Assembly (NCBI GenBank): GCA_028291615.1
Contig: JAQGHM010000338.1
Coordinates: 1 to 42,990 of the forward strand
Length of the DNA stretch: 42,990 nucleotides
Direction of reading: 5' to 3'
Source of the DNA: Phycisphaerales bacterium
Lineage (GTDB): Bacteria > Planctomycetota > Phycisphaerae > Tepidisphaerales > Tepidisphaeraceae
Part shown: positions 8,658 to 18,500 of the stretch, piece after piece
Position numbering within the stretch: position 1 is the first letter of the stretch
How the letters are laid out: the number at the start of each line of letters is the position of its first letter
Position numbers and translations under genes: made by a program
The notes under the pieces: model-generated
Told to the model about the DNA's origin: nothing
The model's input: only the letters and a program-made list of their open reading frames with translations
The model's database searches: none

Positions 8658-9463
8658 ACGATCTTATTCAACGTGACCGCGCCCCTTTGTTCGTGATCGC
8701 CGGGCCTTGCGTGATTGAGTCACTTGAGCTTTGTCTGGAGGTGGGGCGGCACGTGAAGAAGGTGTGCGAGGGACTTGGGCTGGCTTACATTTTCAAGGCT
8801 TCGTTTGATAAGGCGAATCGGTCTAGCAATGCGTCGTTTCGGGGGCCGGGGCTTGAGGGGGGGTTGAAGATTTTGGAACGGATCAAGGGGGAGCTGGGTG
8901 TCCCGGTGTTGACGGACGTGCATGAGCCGAATCAGGCGGAGGTGGCGGGGCGGGTGGTGGACGTGCTGCAGGTGCCGGCGTTTTTGGCGCGGCAGACGGA
9001 TTTGCTTTTGGCTTGCGGGAAGACTGGGAAGGCGATCAACGTGAAGAAGGGGCAGTTCATGGCGCCGGTGGAGATGGGGTTGGCGATTGAGAAGATCAAG
9101 TCGACCGGCAATTCAAATATCATGTTGACCGAGCGGGGGACGTTTTTTGGATATGGGCGGTTGGTGAATGATTTTACGGGGCTGGCGGTGATGGCGAAGT
9201 TTGGGCAGCCGGTTGTGTTTGACGTGACGCACTCGACGCAGATGCCGGCGGGGCTGGGGAACACGAGCGGGGGGAACCCGGAGTATTCGCCGTTGTTGGC
9301 GCGGGCGGCGGTGGCAACGGGGGTGGTGGATGGGTTGTTTTTGGAGTGTCATCCGGAACCGCGGAAGGCGAAGAGCGATGCGGCGACGATGATGGGGCTG
9401 GATGAGGTGGGGGCGTTGCTGGGGGCGTGTTTGGCGATCAAGAAGGCGTTGACGAAGACTTGA
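8654..9463 (+). CDS. kdsA: 3-deoxy-8-phosphooctulonate (Kdo-8-P) synthase
   Basis: A 269-residue TIM-barrel enzyme condensing PEP with arabinose-5-phosphate to Kdo-8-phosphate, the first committed step to the Kdo of LPS. Motifs: IAGPCVIES (15-23), [12 protein letters not shown] (47-58), LTDVHEP (86-92), NVKKGQF (129-135), [10 protein letters not shown] (159-168) and DVTHSTQMP (190-198). Cys19, His193, Glu231 and Asp242 match the metal ligands of the Aquifex enzyme, so this is the metal-dependent class rather than the Asn-containing E. coli class. The start overlaps the previous stop by 4 bases. The frame extends further upstream, but only in the shadow of the kinase gene. Confidence 0.95.
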   Translation: MNDLIQRDRAPLFVIAGPCVIESLELCLEVGRHVKKVCEGLGLAYIFKASFDKANRSSNASFRGPGLEGGLKILERIKGELGVPVLTDVHEPNQAEVAGRVVDVLQVPAFLARQTDLLLACGKTGKAINVKKGQFMAPVEMGLAIEKIKSTGNSNIMLTERGTFFGYGRLVNDFTGLAVMAKFGQPVVFDVTHSTQMPAGLGNTSGGNPEYSPLLARAAVATGVVDGLFLECHPEPRKAKSDAATMMGLDEVGALLGACLAIKKALTKT

Positions 9464-9495
9464 AGGGGTCGCCGCAATGCGGGACGATCTCCGCA

Positions 9496-10014
9496 ATGGG
9501 AAAGAAGCTGACACATCTTGATGACGCGGGGCGGGCGAAGATGGTGGACGTGGGGACGAAGGCGGTGACGGCCCGGCGGGCGATGGCGGAGGGGTTTGTG
9601 CTGCTGCTGCCGGAAACTGTGCGGGCGATCGCTGAAGAACGCGTGCCGAAGGGGGAAGTGCTGGCGGTGGCGCGGGTGGCGGGGATCATGGCGGCTAAGC
9701 GGACGGGCGAGCTTATTCCGCTCTGTCATCCGCTGCCGATGGAAAGCGTGGAAGTTGATTTTGATCTGCCGTCATTCGATCCGTTAGAGGGGGAAGAGCG
9801 CGTGCGGCTGCGCGTTAAGGCGGTGGCGACGATCTCAGCTAAGACGGGCGTGGAGATGGAGGCGCTGACGGCGGTGGCGGTGGCGGCGCTGACGATTTAT
9901 GACATGTGCAAGGCGATTGATAAGGGGATGGTGATCGAGGGGGTGCGGCTGATGGAGAAGAGTGGTGGGCGCAGTGGAGATTATTTGGCGCCGGCTGGGA
10001 AGGGTCATGGCTGA
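9496..10014 (+). CDS. moaC: Cyclic pyranopterin monophosphate synthase
   Basis: A 172-residue MoaC, which converts the GTP-derived 8,9-dihydro-cyclic nucleotide made by MoaA into cPMP in molybdenum cofactor synthesis. Signatures: [18 protein letters not shown] (16-33), [20 protein letters not shown] (51-70), [10 protein letters not shown] (73-82) and [12 protein letters not shown] (116-127). [12 protein letters not shown] holds the catalytic Asp136 and Lys139, and EKSGGRSG closes the domain. The ATG at 9496 gives the normal family length; the gap to kdsA is 32 bases with a GAAGGGG ribosome site. No other moa gene is in the window. Confidence 0.95.
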   Translation: MGKKLTHLDDAGRAKMVDVGTKAVTARRAMAEGFVLLLPETVRAIAEERVPKGEVLAVARVAGIMAAKRTGELIPLCHPLPMESVEVDFDLPSFDPLEGEERVRLRVKAVATISAKTGVEMEALTAVAVAALTIYDMCKAIDKGMVIEGVRLMEKSGGRSGDYLAPAGKGHG

Positions 10015-10029
10015 ATTTGGGAGGCTGAA

Positions 10030-10587
10030 ATGGGTTGGAAACAGGAAGCTTTCATGCGATTGGCTTGCGCGGTGTTGCTGTCGTCGTTGGGTGCGACGGC
10101 GATGGGGTTGGTGGGTGGGTGTGAGAAGAAGCCAGTCCCGGCGGTTGCGGCGGCAAGCGGGGTGCGCGTGACGGTGGATGGGGCCGGCTTTGCGAGCCCT
10201 GCGGGATGGACGCGGGTGTCGGCAAACGATCAGGGGATCAAGGCTTATTTCATCGGTCCCGAGTCCTCAACTTCCGATATGCGCAGCCGCGCGATTACGG
10301 TCGAGGTGCTGCTGCCGCCTGTGAAGGGGGACGCGATGGCCGTGGCGCTCGACAAGGCCTCGAAGTGGGGCGGCCGGGTCGAGGAGAAGCGGGACTTGAT
10401 AGACGGCGTGGAGGCGGTGCGCGTGCGCGTTTATGCTGCGCAAATTCCTGAGCTCACGAGCCGGCTCCTCGGCATCATCACGATTCGCGGCGGCAAACTG
10501 TACATCGTTTCCGGATGGGCGCCGGAGCGCAAATCGATCCGCGACGAAGTCGAGGCGTTGATCGGTAGTTGGAAGTGGGACAAGTGA
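10030..10587 (+). CDS. Predicted lipoprotein, possibly PsbP/LpqN-like fold
   Basis: 185 residues from the ATG at 10030 (GGGAGG ribosome site 5 bases upstream); an ATG at 10054 giving MRLACAVLLSS would also work and has AGGAAG before it. The lipobox is GLVGGC, followed by a Pro/Ala linker. The mature part has a Trp-centred opening strand (ASPAGWTRV), a long amphipathic helix (AMAVALDKASKWGG) and a final helix ending GSWKW. That layout resembles PsbP/LpqN-type lipoproteins. It follows moaC by 15 bases but need not share its function. Specific role unknown. Confidence 0.7.
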   Translation: MGWKQEAFMRLACAVLLSSLGATAMGLVGGCEKKPVPAVAAASGVRVTVDGAGFASPAGWTRVSANDQGIKAYFIGPESSTSDMRSRAITVEVLLPPVKGDAMAVALDKASKWGGRVEEKRDLIDGVEAVRVRVYAAQIPELTSRLLGIITIRGGKLYIVSGWAPERKSIRDEVEALIGSWKWDK

Positions 10588-10609
10588 GCGGTCGCGGAAG
10601 AGGAGGATG

Positions 10610-11407
10610 TTACGCCTTCTTCTTCATGTACTTCCCACCGCCGCCCGTTCCCGTGCTGGCGGGGCGGTTGCTGGAATCGTTGATCGCTTTTTCGCGAGCG
10701 GCTACGGCGGTGTTGTACTTCTCTAGTTCTGAGTTGTAGGCGGCTTGCACCGGGGGCAATTCGGATTGCGCCTGCTCGACTTCCTTGCGGGCGTCGACGA
10801 CCTGGGGGTTGGTCTTAATTGACTCTTCGAGGTCGTGGCGCAGCTTCAGGAGCTTCGCGTTGGCGGCGGCTAGCGTTTGCTTCAGGGCGGCGGCCTTGGG
10901 ATCGGCGGTGACGGCGGCAGTCTCCAACTGAGTCACGGCGCGGCCTTTGTCCAGCACGATCCGGGCGGCCTTGGTGATCTGGTCCTGGTCGGCGCTGCCT
11001 TCTGATTGAAGCTGCTGCACCTGTTGGGCGGCCGCCTTTTTGTCTTCAAGCGCCTTCTGATACGCGGCGGTGGCGCGAACTTTTTCGAGGATGGGGGCGG
11101 TCGCGGCTTCGTAATCGGACTGGGCCTGTTTGATTGCGGTTTGCGCTTCGGACAATTGCGGCGCGGTTTCGGCCTGGCGGTGAAGGTCGGCGATGATCTT
11201 CGCCATCGCGTCCTGGGCGCGCTCGAGGCGGCCTTGCGATTGGCCTAGACGCAGCTTTGCGTCTTTCATGGCCTTGTCGCTGACGTCGGGGATGTTGTTG
11301 CCGCTGGCGGGGGGCAGGCCCTTGGTCTTGTCCTTTACCGCGGCGGTGGCGGGAAGGCCGATCAAGGTTGCGAGCAACAGCGTCGTCAGCAAGTGGTGTG
11401 AGCGCAT
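10610..11407 (-). CDS. Secreted coiled-coil protein of unknown function
   Basis: 265 residues. A clear signal peptide (MRSHHLLTTLLLATLIGLPATAA) is followed by a Gly/Pro/Asn-rich linker. A long, nearly continuous coiled coil covers about residues 45-245, with many Ala, Gln, Glu and Lys heptads. The C-terminus is Gly-rich and ends KYMKKKA. It resembles OmpH/Skp or TolC-like helical periplasmic proteins only in general style, and no family is recognised. It is the third minus-strand gene after manC and ruvX, 41 bases after ruvX. It converges on the lipoprotein gene with a 22-base gap. Confidence 0.7.
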   Translation of the reverse strand: MRSHHLLTTLLLATLIGLPATAAVKDKTKGLPPASGNNIPDVSDKAMKDAKLRLGQSQGRLERAQDAMAKIIADLHRQAETAPQLSEAQTAIKQAQSDYEAATAPILEKVRATAAYQKALEDKKAAAQQVQQLQSEGSADQDQITKAARIVLDKGRAVTQLETAAVTADPKAAALKQTLAAANAKLLKLRHDLEESIKTNPQVVDARKEVEQAQSELPPVQAAYNSELEKYNTAVAAREKAINDSSNRPASTGTGGGGKYMKKKA

Positions 11408-11448
11408 GGTGGGTTCCGATTGGGTGTGAGGCCGCGTCGCGGGACTGC

Positions 11449-11925
11449 TTAATTATCGGCACGCGCCGTGTGGGATGCAACCCAATCTTTTGGCAGGGGC
11501 TGCAATTGGCCGGCGAGGAACTGGCGAAGGAAGGCGGCGGCGGCGACGGCGTCGAGTTGCTGTTTTTTCCGGCCGCGGGTGAGCTTTTCGCCGGCTTTGC
11601 GGCGATCGGCGAGGGTTTGCTCGGCGGCGAACGAGCTCAGCCGTTCATCAACGTAGAGGACGGGTTTCCCCGATTGGGCGGCTAATAACTCGCCCCACGC
11701 CAGGGCGGATCGTGCGGCGGGGCCGACGCTGTCGTCCATGTTCAATGGGAGACCCAGGACGATTTGCTCGACGCCTTCTTTAGTGATTACGGGAAGGATC
11801 TGGGCGAGCGCGTGCTCCGGCGACGAAACGATCAGGACGTCCAGCGGCGTCGCGTACTGACCGCCCTGGTCGGAAAGGGCGAGGCCGACGCGCTTGGTGC
11901 CGAGGTCGATGGCGAGGGTGCGCAT
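11449..11925 (-). CDS. ruvX: Putative pre-16S rRNA nuclease / Holliday junction resolvase YqgF
   Basis: 158 residues from the ATG of MRTLAIDLGTKRVGLALSD; upstream in-frame codons would run into the inverted repeat and were not used. RNase H-fold signatures are all present: catalytic Asp7 in AIDLGTKRVG, IVLGLPLNMDDS, VDERLSS with the acidic residue, and the final DAVAAAAFL with Asp. The family matures the 5' end of 16S rRNA in E. coli. It lies between manC and the coiled-coil gene on the same strand. Confidence 0.93.
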   Translation of the reverse strand: MRTLAIDLGTKRVGLALSDQGGQYATPLDVLIVSSPEHALAQILPVITKEGVEQIVLGLPLNMDDSVGPAARSALAWGELLAAQSGKPVLYVDERLSSFAAEQTLADRRKAGEKLTRGRKKQQLDAVAAAAFLRQFLAGQLQPLPKDWVASHTARADN

Positions 11926-11940
11926 GGGGAAGACTAAGCT

Positions 11941-12007
11941 AAAACGTAAAGACATAAAACATAAGCAGGCATCGAGCGCCTCCTTATGTTTTATGTCTTT
12001 ACGTTTT
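11941..12007. repeat. Perfect 25-bp inverted repeat (long hairpin)
   Basis: The arms 11941-11965 and 11983-12007 are exact reverse complements over 25 bases. After one C-C mismatch the stem continues for 4 more pairs (AGGC/GCCT), leaving a 7-base loop. The arms are AT-rich in a GC-rich genome and consist of 7-8-base units resembling AAAACGT, AAAGACAT, AAAACAT. The element lies between the stop of manC and the start of ruvX. Read from the minus strand it ends in TTTTAGC, so it might also slow or end transcription. Confidence 0.9.
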
Positions 12008-12016
12008 CTCTCTCTC

Positions 12017-13123
12017 CTACTGGTACCGCCCGCCCGTCTTATCCTTCACGCGATCCACCAATTCCTTCACGCGCTGGTCTTCGGTCTTTGGACAGACCAG
12101 CGTGGCGTCGGTGGTGTGGACGACGATCATATCGCTGACGCCGAGGAGGGCGACGAGGTGCTGGGGGTCGTTGCTGACGACGATGTTGTTGAACGAATCG
12201 ACCAGCACGCAGTTGCCGGCTTCGACGGCGTTGTCGTGGTCATCGGTTGCGAGCGTTTCGGACAGCGCGGGCCAGGAGCCGACGTCGAGCCACTGCACGG
12301 GCATCTCGACGACGACCACGTGGGCTTTGCCTTTGCCTTGCGAGGCGGGTTCCATGACGGCGTAGTCGATGCTCTTCTTAGTGAGCGCGGGATAGTTTTC
12401 CTGCAGGACGCGCTGGGCGTCGGGGGTGTCCCAGGCTTGGCCGATCTTCGACAGGCCGGCGTAGGCCATCGGCAGGTGGATCGCCAGTTCGTTGAGGACG
12501 GTGTCGCAGCGCCAGACGAACATGCCGCTGTTCCAGTAGTAGCGGCCGGATTCGACGAAGCGATCGGCATCGGGCTTGGCGGGTTTCTCGACGAATTTCA
12601 TGACGCGATACGCGCCCTTGCTGCCGCTCTTGAGCGTCAGCGCTTCGCCGCGGTGGATGTAACCCAGGCCGGTGTGGCCATGCGTGGGGATCAGGCCGAA
12701 GGTGACCAGCGCCTTGGGTTGTTCGGCGACGACTTCGAACGCGGTCTTGATGCTCTTGATGAACTGATCGACCGGCTCGATCACGTGGTCGGCGGTGACG
12801 ACGGCCATGACCGCGTCGGGGTCGCGCTTGAGGAGCACGGTGGCGGGGAAGCCGATCGCGTTGGCGGTGTCGCGCCCCTCGGGTTCGCCTAACACGTTGT
12901 CGGGCGGAAGATCGGGGAGGTTTTGCAGCACAGTGGCGCGGTGACTAGCGCCGGTGCAGACGAAGATCCGCTCGGGCGGGAGCATCGCGCGGAGGCGCTC
13001 ATACGAAAGCTGAAGAAGGGACTTGCCGCGCACGATGGGGAGCAACTGCTTGGGGCGGTCGTTTCGGGAAAAAGGCCAAAGACGAGTCCCCCGTCCCCCG
13101 GCCATGATCACAGCGTATTCCAT
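12017..13123 (-). CDS. manC: Mannose-1-phosphate guanylyltransferase
   Basis: 368 residues from the ATG of MEYAVIMAGGRGTRLWPFSR, the canonical nucleotidyltransferase start. Earlier in-frame codons were not used, because they approach the -10 element at 13171-13176. Other motifs: RPKQLLPI, the catalytic-type VTADHVI, and FVEKPAKPDADRF. It makes GDP-mannose from Man-1-P and GTP for surface polysaccharide. It is the short, single-domain type without a fused phosphomannose isomerase domain. It probably leads the manC-ruvX-coiled-coil unit, although the 25-bp inverted repeat separates manC from ruvX. Confidence 0.93.
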   Translation of the reverse strand: MEYAVIMAGGRGTRLWPFSRNDRPKQLLPIVRGKSLLQLSYERLRAMLPPERIFVCTGASHRATVLQNLPDLPPDNVLGEPEGRDTANAIGFPATVLLKRDPDAVMAVVTADHVIEPVDQFIKSIKTAFEVVAEQPKALVTFGLIPTHGHTGLGYIHRGEALTLKSGSKGAYRVMKFVEKPAKPDADRFVESGRYYWNSGMFVWRCDTVLNELAIHLPMAYAGLSKIGQAWDTPDAQRVLQENYPALTKKSIDYAVMEPASQGKGKAHVVVVEMPVQWLDVGSWPALSETLATDDHDNAVEAGNCVLVDSFNNIVVSNDPQHLVALLGVSDMIVVHTTDATLVCPKTEDQRVKELVDRVKDKTGGRYQ

Positions 13124-13170
13124 AAGTTCGGTCCGTTGGTTCGTGGACGAATGCGGCAAGCGAGCTTGCG

Positions 13171-13176
13171 ATTATA
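13171..13176 (-). promoter_or_regulatory. -10 element upstream of manC
   Basis: A perfect TATAAT on the minus strand, about 48 bases before the manC ATG. The -35 region is poor, with only T-rich matches at 16-18 bases spacing. Confidence 0.5.
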
Positions 13177-13247
13177 GCGTCCTAACCAATGGAAAGAATG
13201 GATGGGCGGGTACTTTTTATCCGAGTATGGCCGCCCTCACAGATGCT

Positions 13248-14654
13248 TCAGGGCTTGAGCAATTCGAGGTTCGGGTAGAACGATTTCAGCGTGGCGTAAG
13301 GTACGTCTTCCTCGACCTTCACCAATTGAAGTTGCGCGCCTTTGGCGGGGCCGTCGAGGCAGCGGCCATCGGCGTTCCAGAAGGATGCGGTGTCGGAATC
13401 GACGAAAGCGACGTCGGGCTTGTTGACGATGGTCTTGCGCCGGAATTGGGGGAATAGGTCGCCCTGCACGGTTCGATCGAAGATGACGGCTTTGCCGCTG
13501 GCTTTGGTGCGGACGACCAGGAGATGAGCCCCCCCTGCCGTGGTGAGATTAAGCGGTTCGCCGATGCCGCCGAATTTGCCGGGTTGCAGCGCTACCGGCG
13601 TGGCGGTGGCGAGGAGCGCGACCCGGGCGTCGGGGGGGAGGTCGAGCTTGACCGGCCGATTGGGAAAACGCGGCTGCGCCTTTTCGCCTGCGGGAGAAAG
13701 GGCGGTCGCGAGCACCTTGGTATCGGGGTATTGGGTGCGCCATTCGCGCCAGGTGGTCTTTTTGGTCTCGATGGGCGTCTTGAAGCCTTCGGGGCGCTCG
13801 CCCTTCAGGGTCGTACCGGTGAAGGCGTTGATGAATTGGCCGATGCGGGAGTTGTAGAGAAGCAGCGCGTTGGCGGGCATCGAGACGATGTCGAGTTCGC
13901 GCGGCTTGACGGTGGAGTCGACCACGAAGGCTTGAGCGCGACCGGCGTAGGGCGAGTACATCACCAGCAGACGCTTATCGGCATCGGCATGGGCGATGAC
14001 GGGGGCCAGTGAGAGGCAACCGGTCGGATAAGCGTAGGGCTGACCTTCGAAGACCAGCCCAATGACGGGCGACTCGGGGCGGAGGTAGCTGGCCTTGTCG
14101 AAGCTAACGAAAGTGGGGTTATCGAGGATCGCCATGCGGCGGAAGGGGTCGCCGGCGAAGCGCTGATAGAAGAGGAAGAGTACCGGCGCCAGAAAGAGCA
14201 GCCACGCGGCGCGGCGCTTGCCGCCGACGACCATTCCGATCAGCGCGACGCACAGCACAAGGCAAAGCGTGGTCAGCGGCCACTGCAGGCGGCGCGACAG
14301 GGTAATCCAATCGAGTCCCTGCGGATACTGCGCCAGCCCCGGGTGCGTGCCGAATGCGACCACGGCGGCGCTGGCCACCGCGAGAATGGCGAGGAAAAAC
14401 GTGATGGCGAAGCGGACCACGGGGTGCACGATAAGCTTAGCATCGGTCCGATGCGAGCGGACCGATTGGTGCGGCGCCGGGCTGAGCGTCAGGATCGACG
14501 CGCGCGACTGGAAGTGCAGGGTGATCCGCGGCGACGCAAGTTCGCGCTGAACCGGGGTGGGAATGCGAAGGGCTCCGCCACGACCGCCCGCGGAATAATC
14601 CACGGTGGTCGGGCCGGCCGGACGCAACGGCTGGCTGATGGTCAGGTGTGACAT
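13248..14654 (-). CDS. DUF3179 domain membrane protein
   Basis: 468 residues from the ATG of MSHLTISQPLRPAG; further upstream the frame is only the antisense of the ABC gene. Three hydrophobic helices lie near the N-terminus (FAITFFLAILAVASAAVVAF, LTTLCLVLCVALIGMVVGG, AAWLLFLAPVLFLFY). The rest is a DUF3179-type domain: AYPTGCLSLAPVIA, LLVMYSPYAGRAQAFV, LLYNSRIGQFINAFTG, and the diagnostic TTWREWRTQYPDTKVLA near residue 330. The family's function is unknown. The start lies 9 bases from the earliest possible start of the divergent ABC ATPase. Confidence 0.8.
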   Translation of the reverse strand: MSHLTISQPLRPAGPTTVDYSAGGRGGALRIPTPVQRELASPRITLHFQSRASILTLSPAPHQSVRSHRTDAKLIVHPVVRFAITFFLAILAVASAAVVAFGTHPGLAQYPQGLDWITLSRRLQWPLTTLCLVLCVALIGMVVGGKRRAAWLLFLAPVLFLFYQRFAGDPFRRMAILDNPTFVSFDKASYLRPESPVIGLVFEGQPYAYPTGCLSLAPVIAHADADKRLLVMYSPYAGRAQAFVVDSTVKPRELDIVSMPANALLLYNSRIGQFINAFTGTTLKGERPEGFKTPIETKKTTWREWRTQYPDTKVLATALSPAGEKAQPRFPNRPVKLDLPPDARVALLATATPVALQPGKFGGIGEPLNLTTAGGAHLLVVRTKASGKAVIFDRTVQGDLFPQFRRKTIVNKPDVAFVDSDTASFWNADGRCLDGPAKGAQLQLVKVEEDVPYATLKSFYPNLELLKP

Positions 14655-14663
14655 ACTCGTCAC

Positions 14664-15416
14664 ATGACGTACAATACGATTATGGCGATTGTCGCTTCTG
14701 TCCAGAATCTGACGAAGATTTACCGTAAGCCGGGTACGAACGTCGAAGTGCCGGCACTGCGGGCGATCAACCTGGAGTTTATCGAGGGGGAATACACCGC
14801 GATTATGGGCGCCAGCGGCTCGGGGAAGAGCACGCTGATGAATATTATCGGGTGTCTCGATCAATCGACCAGCGGGAGCTACATCCTGGGCGGGGTGGAC
14901 ATCAGCAAGCTCAACGATGACGATTTGTCGGAGATCCGCAGCCGGCGGATTGGGTTTATCTTCCAGAACTTCAATTTGATCCAGCAACTGACGGTGCTGG
15001 AGAACCTGGAAGTTCCGATGTTCTACATGCGAATGTCGCCGGCGGAGCGGAAGCGGCGAGCGCTGGAACTGGCGGAAAAGGTGGGCTTGGCGGAACGGGC
15101 GGACCACCGGCCGATGCAGTTATCGGGCGGTCAACAGCAGCGCGTCTGCATCGCGCGGGCGATGGTGAACGATCCGCTGATCCTGCTGGCTGACGAACCG
15201 ACCGGAGCACTCGACAGCAAGACGGGGCAGGCGATCCTGGCGCTGTTCGACGAGCTGGTGGCCAGCGGGCGGACGATCATCCTGGTCACGCACGACCCGC
15301 ACGTCGGCAGCCGGGCGCACCGGGTGATCCAGTTGCACGATGGGCACGTGGTGAAGGACGAGCGGAACGTGAAGAGGGCGGTGCCGGTGGAGGGGGAACC
15401 TCTGCCGACGTTTTAG
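14664..15416 (+). CDS. MacB/LolD-type ABC transporter ATPase (orphan)
   Basis: 250 residues; an ATG at 14682 (MAIVASVQNLTKIYRK) is an equally good start. Walker A GASGSGKST (49-57), Q-loop FQNFNLIQQLTVLENLEVP, signature LSGGQQQRV, Walker B ILLADEPTGALDS and the switch THD are all intact. This subfamily (LolD, MacB, FtsE-like) powers export, lipoprotein release or mechanotransmission with an FtsX/MacB-type permease. No permease or membrane-fusion gene is adjacent, so the partner must be elsewhere. Confidence 0.93.
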   Translation: MTYNTIMAIVASVQNLTKIYRKPGTNVEVPALRAINLEFIEGEYTAIMGASGSGKSTLMNIIGCLDQSTSGSYILGGVDISKLNDDDLSEIRSRRIGFIFQNFNLIQQLTVLENLEVPMFYMRMSPAERKRRALELAEKVGLAERADHRPMQLSGGQQQRVCIARAMVNDPLILLADEPTGALDSKTGQAILALFDELVASGRTIILVTHDPHVGSRAHRVIQLHDGHVVKDERNVKRAVPVEGEPLPTF

Positions 15417-15423
15417 GCTATCT

Positions 15424-15461
15424 GCCCGCCCGTCGCTTGATTTTCTATTGAATGGGCGGGC
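15424..15461. repeat. GC-rich inverted repeat between the ABC gene and the adhesin gene
   Basis: GCCCGCCC (15424-15431) and GGGCGGGC (15454-15461) pair over 8 bases with a 22-base loop. No T-run follows, so it is a poor match to an intrinsic terminator. Confidence 0.35.
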
Positions 15462-15553
15462 GCGATGAAGTAGGGTGGATTCGTTGTGTAGGACGACGTT
15501 GGGTGGAAAAAGGAACTTTCTCGCCACTTGAGTGCCGGGGCGGGGGATTAGAG

Positions 15554-18500
15554 ATGGCGAGACGGGGATTCCAGCTTATTGTGGCGATGGTGCTGGCATC
15601 GGGTGTCATTGCGCGGGCGGATGATTACACTTGGACCGGGCAAGCCAGCGATAATGCCTGGAGCCAAAAGGCGAATTGGGCTGGGGGCGTTGTTCCGGCG
15701 AGTTCCGATACCACTCGGTTGATTTTCGATCAATCCGCACATGGCACCCTGCTTCTCCAGAGCATTGCCAACCCGTTCATTGTGAATCAGATTTCGTTTG
15801 GGGGTGTCGGGTTCGATCTTTACAACTTGCCACTGGCGTTTGCAGGCGGTGGAGCGGGCATCCTGCAAAATTCCGCGGCTGACCAGGTTTTCGAGATGCC
15901 GATCAGCCTCTTGGGGACGACGACGATAGGGGGAGTGGGAAGCGGGAAGGTGGTATTCAACGGCAACGTCTCAGGCGTCGCCTCGCTGGTTGCCAATGTA
16001 CCGATTGCACTGGGCACGGGCACTGTCTCTTTGACCGGTTCGCAGACGTACAACAGCGGTCTTTCATTCACGACTGTCACGACGTTGTCTTCGAGCGGGG
16101 GTGGCGATATCAGTTGCAACGGTCCGGTTGACGGGTCGTCGCCACTGATCCTGCAAACCAGTGGGGTCATGCGATTGGGCGGTGTCGTTGGGGGCGTGAT
16201 TCGACCATTTAACCTCGCTACGGATGCGGGCGGAACAACAGTCATCAGCGGCAACGCGATTAGCACGGTAAGCGCACAGGATTATCGCGGACCGGTCACC
16301 CTAGCAGCAGGAACGACGCTGGACGCGCAGAATGGCAGCATTGATTTCAGCAGTTCGATTGACGGTGGGTTTGGGCTTGTCGTGAATTCAGGGGTTCGCA
16401 CGACGTTCGCGAAGCCGGTCGGCGGCACCGCTGCGCTGGCGAACTTGATCATCAGCGGACCGGCGGTGATCAAGGGGGGCTCGATTACGACGGTCGGCGG
16501 GCAGTCCTTTAATTCCAAGCTCACGCTTGGAGGTGATGCCACGCTCACATCAACCAGCGGAGGCGATATCTCCTTCTCCAGCGCGGTGGACGGGGCATTT
16601 AACCTGACGGTGAACACGAGCGGAAGCAGCATAATCGCCGCCGCAATGGGTGGAACCACGGCGCTGGCAAGCTTCACGACGGATGGGGGAGGGACGACGA
16701 CGATAAATGGATCGAACGTCACCATCCGGACTACGGGAGCCCAGGCTTATCGCAATACCCTTCTGTTGCCGATGACGACGACATTGACCTCCACCGGGGG
16801 CGGGAATATCAGCCTTGGGAATGTGCAGGGCCTTGGAACGGCCTCGTTTGGATCGCTGGTCGTCACGACCGCGGGGACGACGACGTTCGCGGGTCAATCG
16901 GGCAATGTCGTCCCTCTATTAACCGTCACCACCGATTTGGCGGGCGTCACCGCACTTAGCGGCGCGGGCATTACGACGCAGAACGGGCAGACCTACGGCG
17001 ATCCGGTTTCGGTCAGCGGCGTGGCCACGTTGAAATCGCTCGGCTCGGGCTCGATTACATTCGTTTCAACGCTCGACGGGCCGGGGGCGCTGTCGATCGG
17101 GCAAGGCACCGTCGCCTTCAACGGGGCAGTCGGAAGTACGTCGCCCCTCGCGTCGCTGAGCACCGGCAACGGGACGATAACCGTCAAGGGTGGCCTGGTT
17201 CGAACGACCGGGGGGCAGACTTATCCGGGCCCGGTGAATCTCAATTCCGACACAACGTTCAAGTCCGAGGGAGGGGGAGACATTACGTTCACCAGTTCGT
17301 TCACTGGGTCGACGAAGAACATCTTCATCTCAACGTCGGGAGTAACGACAATTCCGCAGTTGGGGGCCAACGATGTGCAGCAGATCGTGACGGACGCGCC
17401 GGGGCGCACGGTGCTCAATCTGAGTTTCCTGACGACGAGCAAGGCGCAGACCTTTGGCGACGCCGTGACACTGCTTAAGGCGACGACCCTCACGTCTTCT
17501 CAAAATGGCAACATAACGCTGGGCGGATCCGTTGACGGCGGGAGTCTGACCCTCAATACCAGTGGCGTGAAAACGTTGGGCGGGCCGATCGGCGTCGTGA
17601 CGGCGGTGTCGGGCTTATTCACGGGTTCGACCGGGAGCACGGTGATCGGCGCGGGGTCGATCAACACGACCAACGGACAATTTTATCAGAATCCGGTGAC
17701 GGTCATCGCCGACACGACGTTTACGGATAATGCGTCCGTCGACTTCAGAGGCACCGTCAACGGCCCGGCCGGCGTTGTGATCGCTCCGACCGGCAGTACG
17801 TTCTCGGGCGCAGTGGGCGGCGTCACTCCGCTGGCGAGTTTGGCCGCGGGCTCGGCATTTCGGACGACGACCATCAACGGGGGCGGCATCACGACCACCG
17901 GCGCGCAGTCGTATGGGGGGCCCGTTACCCTCGGTGCGGCGACCACCCTCACTTCGACGGACGGGGGTGACATCGCGCTCAACGGGGGCATCAGCGGCAA
18001 CTTCCCGATCTCAATTAATACTTCGGGAACGACGACGCTCAAAGCGTTTGTGAGCGGCATCCCCAGTTTGACGACCGACGCGCCGGGACGAACCGTGCTG
18101 AACTCCAGCTCGACCATCAATACCGCCGGCAGCCAGACCTACGGCGACGCGGTGATCCTGGCGGCTCAAACAACGCTCAATTCGAGTTCGGGTGGAACCA
18201 TCCGACTCGGGAGCACGGTAAACGGCGCATTCCCGCTCACGATATTCACCAGCGGCGCGGTCAGCTTTGGCGGGGCGGTCGGTGACGTGACGCCCCCGAC
18301 CTCGTTGACCCTTACGGCGGCAGACGTGAATGGCGCGGCGGTGACCGCCGGCACCATTACGCAGAACTCCGGCAATGTGACGACGAGCTTCAGCGGCTTG
18401 CTTCGAGCGACCGGCGCGGGCGGAATCACCCTGAAGGGAAACGATTTCACCCTGGGTTCCGTAACGACCAACCCGAGCGCTACCCTGTCAGTCACGGACA

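Noticed and set aside
11894..12892. 332-residue plus-strand frame over manC and the inverted repeat
   Set aside because: Antisense to manC; crosses the long palindrome.
16043..18361. Regular 225-246-base spacing considered as a CRISPR or satellite array
   Set aside because: Periodicity is that of coding repeats in an open frame; DNA units are diverged and spacers are absent.
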